Of a DNA stretch of 64,000 bases, positions 1 to 9,092 are shown in pieces (the stretch's first letter is position 1; the number at the start of each line of letters is the position of its first letter). The DNA comes from Bradysia coprophila. Taxonomy: Eukaryota; Arthropoda; Insecta; Diptera; Sciaridae. Location of the stretch: NCBI RefSeq assembly GCF_014529535.1, contig NC_050737.1, positions 3,468,714 through 3,532,713 on the forward strand. Reading direction: 5' to 3'. The position numbers were made by a program, and so were the translations under genes. Below the pieces are notes generated by a model. The model saw nothing but the letters and a program-made list of their open reading frames with translations, was not told where the DNA came from and ran no database searches.

Positions 1-14
1 AGTGGCTCCGAAAA

Positions 15-1059
15 TTGGCATATTTAAAAGGACAACTGGAAGGTGAACCAAAAACGTTAGTTCAGGCATTACCAGTCATAGACGAAAGTTATGAAGCCGC
101 ATGGGATATATTGAACCGTAGATTTCGCGACAAGCATACGATTTTAAAGACCGCACTGGATAAAATTTTTAAAGGAGAAAAAATGAATCCAAGATCAATC
201 AAGCAAATGAAAAAAGTGTATGATAGCATCAACCAAGCGTATATGATAATCGATAACATGAATATAAATGATGCTCTTCTGCAGTACATGTTTTACTACG
301 CAGTGGAAGGACGAATCGATGGCCTCAGTATGAACATTTACGAAAATACATTGACGGAAGTTGGCGAATTGCGAAGCTACAGGCATTTCATGAAATTTAT
401 GAACATGAGAATTCACCACTTAAGCAGCAAATATGAAGCACCGAGTGAAAGTGGTAAAAATTATCAAAAACCGCCAAAGCAACCAAAACAATAAATCGAA
501 AGTGAGCACTGCGCTAGTTGCAAATAAAAACGAAAAAGGCAACAAGCACTTCAATAAAAGTGATAGTGATTACTGCAATTGTAAAGAAAAAGAGCATAAA
601 ATATGGAGTTGTCCTGTTTTCTTAAAGAGCACTCCTGCCGAGAGAATTAAGGAAATAAGAAAAAACAGATGCTTCAATTGTTTAAATAAGGGACATAAAA
701 CCAACGAGTGTAAAAGATCCAACTGCCCGAAATGTGACAAAAAACACAATAGCTTATTACATATAGAAGAAGCTAAAAAAGTGCAAACAGTGTTATTAGG
801 AAATAACGAAAGAGAAGTGGAACATGTGTTCTTAGCCACTGTAGCAGTGCACATAATTGATAAAAATGGATCACCAGTGCAAGTAAGAGCATTATTGGAC
901 TCCGGATCCCAACTCAATTTAATGACCGAACGAATGCAGAAAAAATTGGGATTAACGTACAAGTGCGCAAATATGGAGCTGTTGGGAATAGGTGAAGTAA
1001 AAACAAATGCGAAAAAACGAACAGTTATTACGGTAAAATCACCAGTATCCAGGCTTTAA
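15..1059 (+). pseudogene. BEL/Pao gag with zinc knuckles and protease start (frameshifted)
   Basis: The first open segment (15-494) has a Pao-type gag pattern (EAAWDILNRRFRD and the following helical stretch, DUF1759-like). The second (433-1059) is in another frame and carries a CX2CX4HX4C knuckle (CFNCLNKGHKTNEC), a second Cys/His cluster (CPKCDKKHNSLLH) and the protease motif LLDSGSQLN near 893-919. Gag packages the RNA and the A17-like protease cleaves the polyprotein. A one-frame jump falls near 430-490, and the frame is lost again after about 1055. The element continues left of base 1, so the gag N terminus is missing. No ATG is visible for this part. Family assignment is firm; functional status is broken. 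Confidence 0.88.
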
Positions 1060-2796
1060 GGAAAATTTGGAAGTATTTTTGGTTAAAAACGGTTGCAACT
1101 GAGCAGCCAGAAAAAAGAATTGATATAACTAATTGGAACATCCCTAAGGACATTCAATTAGCGGACAAGCAATTCAACGTACCATCAAAAGTCGATCTGA
1201 TTTAGGAGGAGAAATATTCTTCAAATTGTTAAAATGTGGCGAAAGATCAATCGGTAATGGATTACCAACTTTACAAGAAAGTGTATTCGGATGGATAGTT
1301 ACAGGAAAAGTGCTAGGACTGACACCATCTCAGGCATATGTTGGCATTGCTACCGAAAGTGCATTGGAAACCCAATTGGCGAAATTTTGGGCAATCGAAG
1401 AAAAAGCTCAAAGCGAGAAACCATTAACACAACTGGAGCAATCTTGTGAGAAGTTTTTCCAAAATACTACAGAAAGAGACGAAAAAACAGGAAAGTTCAT
1501 TGTCCATCTGCAATTTACAAAACATCCATCCATTTTGGGAAATTCGGAAAAAATGGCAATTCGCCGTTTCCAGCATTTGGAGAGGAAATTTAAAAACGAT
1601 CCAGATATGAAAAATGAATACGTGCAGTTCCTAAGAGAATATGAGAAACTTGGGCACATGACAGAAATTGGAAAAAACTTAGTTAGTCCAAAAAAACTAC
1701 TTCATTCCACATCATGCAGTACGAAATCCAGGCAGCAGTACTACAAAATTTCGTGTAGTATTCGATGGATCTGCAAAATCAACCAGCAACATATCATTAA
1801 ATGAAATATTAGCCAACGGGCCAATTTTGCAGCAAGATTTATTTTCGATAATGGTTAGATTCAGAACTCATCAATATGCGCTATCCGCTGACATAACCAA
1901 AATGTACAGACAAGTGGAAGTATGCAAAGAAGAAAGGCCGTATCAGATGATTGTATGGAGAGAAAACGAAAATCAACCGTTGAAGTACTACGAATTAAAC
2001 ACACTTACTTATGGAACAACTTGCGCCTCATATTTGGCAATAAAGTGTTTACACGCATTGGCTGAACAACATAAAGAAAAATATCCATTGGCATTCATAG
2101 CAGCAAAAAGAGATTTCAATGTTGATGATCTGATGACTGGAAGTGATCAAATAGTAGAAGCTGTGGAGCTTCAGCGACAAATGATAGAAATGTGTAACAA
2201 AGCAAATTTTACGTTGCACAAATGGTGTTCAAATAGTCCTACGTTACTGGCATCAATTCCAAAAGATAAGCAAGAAGTTAGTTTGGATATTAATGCAGAA
2301 AAGCAAGAAACAAAAGCTTTAGGCATAAAATGGGTACCGAAGGATGACATATTTAAAATATCGTATACACCGAAAGAAAATACAAAAATTACTAAAAGAA
2401 CAATTTTATCGGAAAGTGCGCAACTTTTTGATCCTCTTGGAATGGTAAATCCAGTCATCTTAATGGCAAAAGTGTTTATGGCAACATCTATGCATAATCC
2501 ATATGGATTGGGATACGGAATTAATTGAAGAGTTGCAAGACAAATGGAAAAAATTCAGAAAAGAATTATTAAAATTGAATGAATTATCCTTTCCAAGAAA
2601 AGTAATAATTCAAAACGCAATAGACATTCAGCTGCATGGATTCTCCGATGCATCGGAAATGGCATATGGCACTTGCTTCTATTTGAGATCAATTGATGGT
2701 AATGGCAGCATTCAAAGCTCCTTAATCTGCTCAAAATCAAGGGTAGCACTATCAATACCACAACACTACCAAGATTGGAGCTTTGTGCAGCTGTAA
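1060..2796 (+). pseudogene. BEL/Pao pol: reverse transcriptase and RNase H start (frameshifted)
   Basis: Three open blocks in different frames (1226-1804, 1827-2528, 2503-2796) form one RT trace. The first has the N-terminal BEL pattern (GLPTLQESVFGWIVTGK). The second has the palm motif ADITKMYRQVEV, the YxDD-equivalent FNVDDLMTG and the thumb. The third starts RNase H (IQLHGFSDASEMAYG, whose Asp is catalytic in the family). Breaks that can be placed: an A-run near 1690 that is one base too long for the frame, a one-base gain near 2479 and a one-base loss near 2747. Position 1060-1225 has no long ORF but belongs to the same region. RT copies the RNA into DNA in cytoplasmic particles. This copy cannot make an uninterrupted enzyme. 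Confidence 0.88.
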
Positions 2797-4866
2797 CAAT
2801 GGTTGAACTGGGGGAAAAATTAAAGCAAGCCTTAAGCATCAATATTAGCAAAGCATTTTATTGGACGGATTCAGAAATAGTGCTTTCATGGGTGAAGGGA
2901 GACAAAAACTACAAAACGTTTGTAGCCAATAGAGTGGCAACCATCAAACGAAAAACAAATATTGATGAATGGAATTACATATATACTAAAGAGAATCCAG
3001 CTGACCTAATTTCAAGAGGCTTACTACCAGAGGACCTAAAGAAATCGAAATTATGGTGGCACGGTCCAGAATTTTTAATAAAACCAGAAAGTGATTGGCC
3101 AGAGGCAAAACCAGCATTTGTAAATGATCCAAGTGAAGAAAAGAAAGTAAAAACAGTGCTTACAGTGAATTCGTCGGAGCACTTCATTGACAGAATCAAT
3201 CACAAAAATTCATTTGAAACATTAAAAAATGTAGTGGCCTACATGTTGAGAGTGAAGGATAAAACAAGCAATTCAAGTGAAATATCAGCCATTGAACAAA
3301 AAAGAGCTATTAAGGTTATTTTGCAATACGTACAACAGGAATTTCATGTGGAAATGAAAATGATTAAAAAAGGCATTGGTAGCAAATCAAAATTTGGACA
3401 ATTGACACCATTCATTGACGAAGATGGAATAATAAGAGTTGGTGGACGATTAATAAAAGCAAAAATTAGTTATGAGCAAAAGCATCCCGCAATATTACCG
3501 AAAAATCACTTCGTAACGCGATTGATTATGGAGGACATTCATAAAAGGAATCATCATGCAGGAGCACAAGCATTGTTGTCATTTACCAGGCAGTATTATT
3601 GGCCTGAATCAGGAAAAAGATTGGCAACAAGGATAGTTAAAGATTGCGTATTATGCACGAGGTCGAAACCCATGTTAATGCAGCAAATTATGGGGAATCT
3701 ACCAGCAGAGCGAGTTAATATAGCAAGAGCATTTGTGCACACAAGTTTGGATTTCATGGGACCATTTGACATACACAGCATGCCACGAGGCAAGCGAATA
3801 ACTAAAGGATACGTTTGCATATTCGTTTGTCTAACAACAAAGGCGGTGCACATGGAAGCAGCTCCAGATTTAAGCATTGACGGCTTTATTGGATGTCTAA
3901 AACGATTCATTGCCCGTAGAGGATTGGTAAAGAAATTAATATGCGACAATGGTACTAATTTCAGAGGAGCACATAATAAATTGGAAGAGTTGTATGAAAT
4001 TATAACCAGTGAAAAGGGGAAGAGAAAAATCAGGAAATATTGTGTGGAACGAGATATAGATTGGTTCTTTACTCCAGCAAGAAGTCCGCATTTCAACGGA
4101 TTAAGTGAGGCCGCAGTGAAGTCAGCAAAAATTCACTTAACAAAAATTCTACATTCAGTCCAAATAACAATTATCGAGCTTGGAACAATATCCGCAGAAA
4201 TAGAAGCAATATTAAATTCAAGACCGCTTACGGCAATGTCTCACGATCCAAATGACATCCAGCCGTTAACACCTGGACACTTTTTAATAGGAGCACCACT
4301 TAACACAATTGATGACAGATTATTACCTTACAGTTCGAAAGCAAAATTATGGCACAAATTGGTAGCAATGAGAAATCAATTTTGGGAAAGATGGTCAAGC
4401 GAATACTTATCGGAACTGCAAGGAAAAACAAAATGGAAATCTGAAAAAGAAAACATAAAAGTGGGCGACATGGTAGTCATAAAAAAGGATCATGTAAAAC
4501 CATTAAAATGGAAAATAGGCAGAATCGTTGAAATAACAACAGACGAGCAAGGAAAAGTACGAGTTGCAAAAATAAAAGTTGCAAAAGCGGACGCATCAAA
4601 TGCAATCAACTATAAAACAAAAAAAGTAGATACAAGCAAAATTCAATTGAAAACTCGTGTGATCACTAGATCAATTCATCAAATTTGCCCATTACCAGGA
4701 ACTGCAAATGATGACGGCATAAATATTGAGAACAATTTTTCGAACAATGAACCAACATCTAAAAAATCAGCAGTCAAAAAAGCAAATAATGAAAATTTGA
4801 AAGACAAAAAGAAATTGAACCCTCAAGCAGAAGAATTTCAACCTATTGCTAGTCGAACTCGAGCAA
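2775..4866 (+). pseudogene. BEL/Pao pol: RNase H end and integrase
   Basis: This is the start of the longest open frame (2775-5492). Residues ~1-35 finish RNase H (LELCAAVTMVELG, WTDSEIVLSW). An HHCC zinc domain lies at residues ~250-295 (HKRNHHAGAQ to DCVLC). The integrase core carries the D-D-E triad in SLDFMGPF (~324), ICDNGTNF (~389) and GLSEAAVKS (~443). A BEL-type C-terminal domain (DUF5641-like, FWERWSSEYLSELQG to VGDMVVIKKDH) follows. Integrase joins element DNA to the host genome. The catalytic residues are all present, but the frame has no intact upstream pol to be made from. It runs without a stop into the envelope-like region, which would normally be expressed separately, probably by splicing. 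Confidence 0.9.
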
Positions 4867-6718
4867 AAGGATTGAAAGGAAGTATCCTGTTCCTATGTGC
4901 ATTGTTTGCTCTAATACTTGGAATCAGTGCTAAAGAATGCGACTACACACCATTGAAGCATAGCCCTGGACTATTTTTCGAACAAAACGGAAAAATGGGA
5001 TTAAGCACTGATAAATGGATAATAACGGGATACATTCGAATGGAACCGTATTGGAAACAAGAAGAGCAAATTCAATTTTTAATACGAAAATCGGAGGAAA
5101 TATGCAATCGAATGGAAAGAGATAAATATTGCAGCGCAACAATTGACGTGCTGCAACAACAATTTTCATCATTAAGCACAACCAACGAAATATTTAAGTC
5201 GTTTTCTCAAGCAAGCGTGTTGAGAAAACGGAGGGGAGTACTCGATGATATCGGAAACAAATTGCCAAACGAAAAATTGTTGTCCAGAAAGCGTAGAGGA
5301 TGGATCAATTTCATTGGAACTGGGTTAAAAGTGGTAACCGGAGTAATGGATGACAATGATGCTCAGCAAATAAGCAAGCAGATCGAAGAATTGAAAAATG
5401 ATAACAATTATCTGGTTAAAGTAATCGGAAATCAAACAACAATTCAAGATCTAACGTTAAATATTATTAAACAAACAAGAAGAAGGAATTAGACAGCAAA
5501 TATTGTATTTGAAAAACCAAATCGAGCTAATTCATAACCAAACCACTACAAACCACGGTACAACGTTTAATATGCTGGCAATACAAATAACATCTTTGAT
5601 TCAAAATCAATTAACGCAACAAAATGCAATACTTGATTTGGTTACGCACGTCCATCATGGCAAAGTATCACCAATTGTCATTAGCCCCGCTCAGCTTAAG
5701 CAACACCTAATAGCAATATCCTCAAATATTACGAACGATTTAATGATACCTGGTGACAACATCCCGGAAAACGTGGCACACATATATAATTTGTTAGAAG
5801 CAAGAGTACGAGTATCAACGAATCAAATATTATTGAGAATTACCATCCCATTGATAAGCAGAGATATGTTTACATTGCACCATATAATTCCTGTTCCATT
5901 TCAACATGACAACACATTTCGAGCAATAACAACGCCATATCAGTATATTGCATTGAACAAACGACAAGACAGATATTATATGTTAACACCTCAACTATAT
6001 GCACAATGCTTGCAGTTCGATGGAAACGTAATTATTTGTAAACAAAAATATCCAGTCTATACTGTACAACAGGACGAGGCATTATGTGAAATGGCAATTC
6101 TTACTCATGCATCAAAAGAAATACCGCCTCGATGTCATACAACTATAATGAAGAAAAATCAAGCGTGGTCTAAATTAATAACGCCTAATAGTTTTATATT
6201 TTTCAGTACAAAACAAAAGCATATTAAATATGATATGCAAAGACAGCATAACATCATGCACTGTGCAAGGTTCTGGCATAATTGCTATTTCTCGGCAATG
6301 CATGATACAAACAGAGAACCTTGAATTTGCCTCCGAAAATATTTATGATGAAGACCAGCCAATCATTATAACTCCAGCATTGAATGCTACTACAGATATT
6401 GACATGGATATTGATCAATTGATTCAACAACCCATGGAGAGTTTTCCAACGTATAACATATCTAATGAATTGAATAATTTGCAAGCAGCAGTTTCAGATC
6501 AAAGAAAAATTCTTCAACACCCAGCGGTTAATACTCATCACATACACCACTATACATTGGTGTATATTATCATATTCGTGTTAATAACTGCAGCAATTTG
6601 TATTTTCATTAAAGAGCATTCAAAGCGGAAGAAATTCATAATAAACAACGATGAAAAGAAAATAAGTCAAGGTGATGTGCAATTGGAGCAACCTAGCACT
6701 GAATTACGATTCGCATAA
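4867..6718 (+). pseudogene. Envelope-like glycoprotein, F-type fusion protein relative (frameshifted)
   Basis: After the integrase tail a hydrophobic signal-like segment (GSILFLCALFALILGISA, ~4876-4929) opens an ectodomain. Two dibasic processing sites follow (RKRRG near 5224 and SRKRRG near 5284). The second directly precedes a fusion-peptide pattern with G(x5)G(x7)GxxDxxD spacing, as in errantivirus envelopes and baculovirus F. Heptad-like and N-glycosylation motifs continue in another frame (5503-6324). A third frame (6230-6718) has a C-terminal transmembrane span (YTLVYIIIFVLITAAICIFI) and a basic tail. The two frame changes are near 5480 and near 6270, so no full-length protein is encoded. 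Similarity to F proteins is judged from motif spacing only. Confidence 0.82.
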
Positions 6719-6958
6719 TGAAACTATTATATATAGCAGTTTGTAATTTTTGTTTACTAAAATTAAGGAGTATTTTTTTTATATACTTACGTTTATGACT
6801 AATTGATGAAATTCTTTTTATACTTACAATAATGATAAAACTTTTTAGTTCACTCATGCTTACTCGTACATACTTACTTAAACTTTTGTTTCCGTTTGCA
6901 TCGTGTTACAGTTACATAAGAGAAAAATGCACAGTTTCAATTTCTCAACAAAATAATA

Positions 6959-6964
6959 TTTATT
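6959..6964 (-). terminator. AATAAA poly(A) signal overlapping antisense stop
   Basis: On the minus strand the TGA stop of the antisense ORF runs directly into AATAAA (CTGAATAAATA). A signal exactly at the end of the frame fits an independent transcript ending here. Confidence 0.4.
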
Positions 6965-7794
6965 CAGAAAAGATCGAGTACAAAATCGTATTCTATTTCG
7001 AGAATACGAAGAACGCTTAAGACGCGATGAACATCTATAGGTGGTGTAACAAATGGAACCGCTGCAGCTCGTAACGGATGTGGTGCACGCACGACGAATC
7101 CTCGAGAAACTCTGTTATCAAGGGTCCACACAGCATGCGGCCACCATGTTCCTGCACGAACAACGAGCTCGATTGATAATGACCGGTGCAATACACTGCA
7201 TAACGCTCTATTTTGATGGGCAACAGCAACATCAGCAGTCGAAATATTTGTAATCGGCTCACCTCGGCCATTAACGCAAACACCAGGCAGCATTATCGGT
7301 GAAGCACGACCAGTAGAACTCGGCATTGTCACATTTGGAACACCAACTGTTCCTGTAGGTGGTGCATTTGAGTTTATCACACCAGATGGTCCAGCCGCAT
7401 TTTGTCTTTCGAAGGATGAGTGCGGGACTACTCGAATGTTAGTAGTAGCAACAGTCGGTCCTGATTGTGGAAAAACAGTACTTTGACCGGATGCGGGCAA
7501 AACCGGTGCTTCAGGCAATAATATTGGTACCGAAGAGGTCGTAGTATAAGTTGATGTTGGATCACTTGAAGAATTTGGACCACTTGAAGAAACCGGACCA
7601 TTTGAAGAAATTGGATCACTATTGATGAACCCAAGCAATGGTGGCGAATGGTTATCAAAAGTGTCTCCAAAACCAGTTGACAAATCCAGAGGTTCGTCAG
7701 GCGTTTTCACTTTCCAAATCACAGTTTCTGTTGACGCAGTTGAACGTGGATGTGGAGTTTGGGCGCGTTTTAAGGTAATTGATAAGCGTTTCAT
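6964..7794 (-). CDS. Antisense ORF inside BEL element, unknown protein with PLDLS motif
   Basis: A 276-codon ORF starting at a true ATG (7794-7792) runs opposite to gag-pol-env, between the envelope end and the 3' LTR. I do not recognise the protein. Residues ~1-30 are basic. A PLDLS motif at ~35-39 matches the known CtBP corepressor-binding consensus. Residues ~50-165 are rich in Pro, Ser and Thr with SSxGP-like repeats, and the last third is more ordered and hydrophobic (WWPHAVWTLDNRVSRG). A TATA-like box lies ~54 bases upstream, and AATAAA overlaps the stop codon. The + strand here has no comparable frame. It is intact although the sense genes are broken. It could be a captured host exon, an element accessory gene, or chance; the flanking signals make chance less likely. 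Confidence 0.5.
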   Translation of the reverse strand: MKRLSITLKRAQTPHPRSTASTETVIWKVKTPDEPLDLSTGFGDTFDNHSPPLLGFINSDPISSNGPVSSSGPNSSSDPTSTYTTTSSVPILLPEAPVLPASGQSTVFPQSGPTVATTNIRVVPHSSFERQNAAGPSGVINSNAPPTGTVGVPNVTMPSSTGRASPIMLPGVCVNGRGEPITNISTADVAVAHQNRALCSVLHRSLSIELVVRAGTWWPHAVWTLDNRVSRGFVVRAPHPLRAAAVPFVTPPIDVHRVLSVLRILEIEYDFVLDLF

Positions 7795-7847
7795 CGTAAC
7801 GGTGGGAACGTTAGAAGTTAACTGTGTAATTTTCTACTCAAAACATG

Positions 7848-7854
7848 TATTTAT
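7848..7854 (-). promoter_or_regulatory. TATA-like box for the antisense ORF
   Basis: Reads ATAAATA on the minus strand, about 54 bases before the antisense ATG, with CAGTT some 27 bases further on as a possible initiator. The motif is short and common in AT-rich DNA, so its position is the only support. Confidence 0.3.
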
Positions 7855-8126
7855 GGCCAAAATTAGGCAGACCTTGCATTTTCTTTTTAAGTAAAGCTTG
7901 GGAAACAAATGTTTTTGTAGTGATTTACATATAACATGAGGAATTTGATTATTTAAGACTATTTGATACCGTAATTCTAAGAAATAATTTAGTAGAACTC
8001 AGGAGTTCTACGGCTGGGAGTATGTTAATGCTTGTGTAGAATAATTCTATATAAGCATTGATATATTACGGTCATATGAACTTGAGTACATAGCAGCATA
8101 ACTATTCGATCGTATAGTGCACTTAA

Positions 8127-8215
8127 TGATGCGCAGGTATAGTGCGCATGTATATCAATGGTATGCAAATAATATGCAATACGCTATTGATGCGCAAGTA
8201 TAGTGCGCATATATA
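8127..8215 (+). repeat. Pair of direct repeats in U3 of the LTR
   Basis: A ~27-bp unit beginning GATGCGCAGGTATAGTGCGC occurs twice about 61 bases apart (near 8127 and 8188) with two or three differences. Each unit contains GCGCA and its inverse TGCGC. Duplicated U3 blocks often act as enhancer units in LTR elements; no function is shown here. Confidence 0.6.
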
Positions 8216-8476
8216 GCAGTGATATACAAGTAACATGGAGTGTGCTGTATGATATATGTTTTGTTGTTGTGTATCATAATAATTAAGAATGAACATAATT
8301 GTTATGGTATGATTCATCTTGATGCACATGCAGGATGCGCATGTCAATCATTCTAGAAGTTAATGACTTACGTAGGATTAAGTTGAACCATTAGAGTCAA
8401 TGTACTAATGAATCAATTACGTAGGTTGATTCATTAACACCTCTTTGTTTAGATTAAGTTCTTTGTTAGAATTTAG

Positions 8477-8484
8477 TATAAATA
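8477..8484 (+). promoter_or_regulatory. LTR TATA box
   Basis: TATAAATA late in the LTR, followed 24 bases downstream by AATAAA; this is the expected U3 promoter to R poly(A) layout. Confidence 0.6.
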
Positions 8485-8500
8485 CTGTAACAATTGATTG

Positions 8501-8506
8501 AATAAA
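8501..8506 (+). terminator. LTR poly(A) signal
   Basis: AATAAA inside the LTR, shortly after the TATA box. It should lie in R and end the genomic transcript. Confidence 0.5.
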
Positions 8507-8593
8507 TCAGAGTTTAATTCTCCTTTGAGAAGAGAACAACTTAAGTTTTACTTATACCGATAACGAACACGTATTATAGTAGTTTACTAAACA

Positions 8594-9092
8594 CTGCAAA
8601 TTTTCCTCCTTCGGCGAGTTTTGACAGATCCTACAAATTCCATAAAAGCCTAAAACAGCACCAAAGTACTTAAAACGCTTAGCTGGTACCCTAAGCTTTC
8701 AAATGATACCAAACACTTCACCTCCGGATCAAAACATGTATGATTTGTGATGTGAGAAATGTGGTGGGACCCGATTACAAGCAAATTTCAATGGATGGTA
8801 AGTGGAAAAGCCAAAACAAAAATGATTTTAATTATTTTGGGTGAGTCAGCTTTTGTCAGCTTCCGTTTTCTAATCAATATCCATCAAAAAATGATTTTTG
8901 AGAGCCAATGAGATCCAATGTAAGTCAATCAAAACAAAGATCGTTGCAGAATTTTAGCTCATTTTTTTATAAAAAGAAATTATTTACATAAAAATCATAC
9001 ACGTTGCTCAGCACAACATTGAAACGATAAAGAAAATATCATTGGTAACTTAAAGAAAGTGTGCAGTTGTTACAATATCTTTCTGTTGTGAA
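8594..9092. other. Non-coding stretch between BEL element and SDR gene
   Basis: No ORF or structured repeat is supported. The one recognisable item is CTTTCAAATGATACC near 8696, a motif that recurs at other repeat-like loci in the window. Confidence 0.5.

Larger units (their letters stand above)
1..8593 (+). mobile_element. BEL/Pao LTR retrotransposon with envelope, 5' end outside window
   Basis: In order along the + strand are a Pao-type gag, two zinc knuckles, a DSGS aspartic protease motif, reverse transcriptase with a VDD box, RNase H, integrase with a BEL-type C-terminal domain, an envelope-like region, a purine-rich tract (8012-8021, ggctgggagt) and a 3' LTR. This order and the DUF1759-like gag are typical of BEL/Pao, and the envelope places it with the roo/Tas-like members. 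The 5' LTR and primer binding site lie left of the window. Coding is spread over all three frames with roughly seven or eight frame changes but few in-frame stops, so the copy is defective yet fairly young, or the assembly has indel errors. Target duplication cannot be checked because only one end is visible. Confidence 0.93.
8023..8593 (+). repeat. 3' LTR of the BEL/Pao element
   Basis: Starts with TGTTAATGC just after a purine-rich tract and most likely ends at CTAAACA (8593), giving a TG...CA repeat of ~571 bp; an end at ...CTGCA (8598) is also possible. It holds a TATA box and a poly(A) signal in the usual U3-R order. The matching 5' LTR is outside the window, so the ends are inferred rather than aligned. 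Confidence 0.72.
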
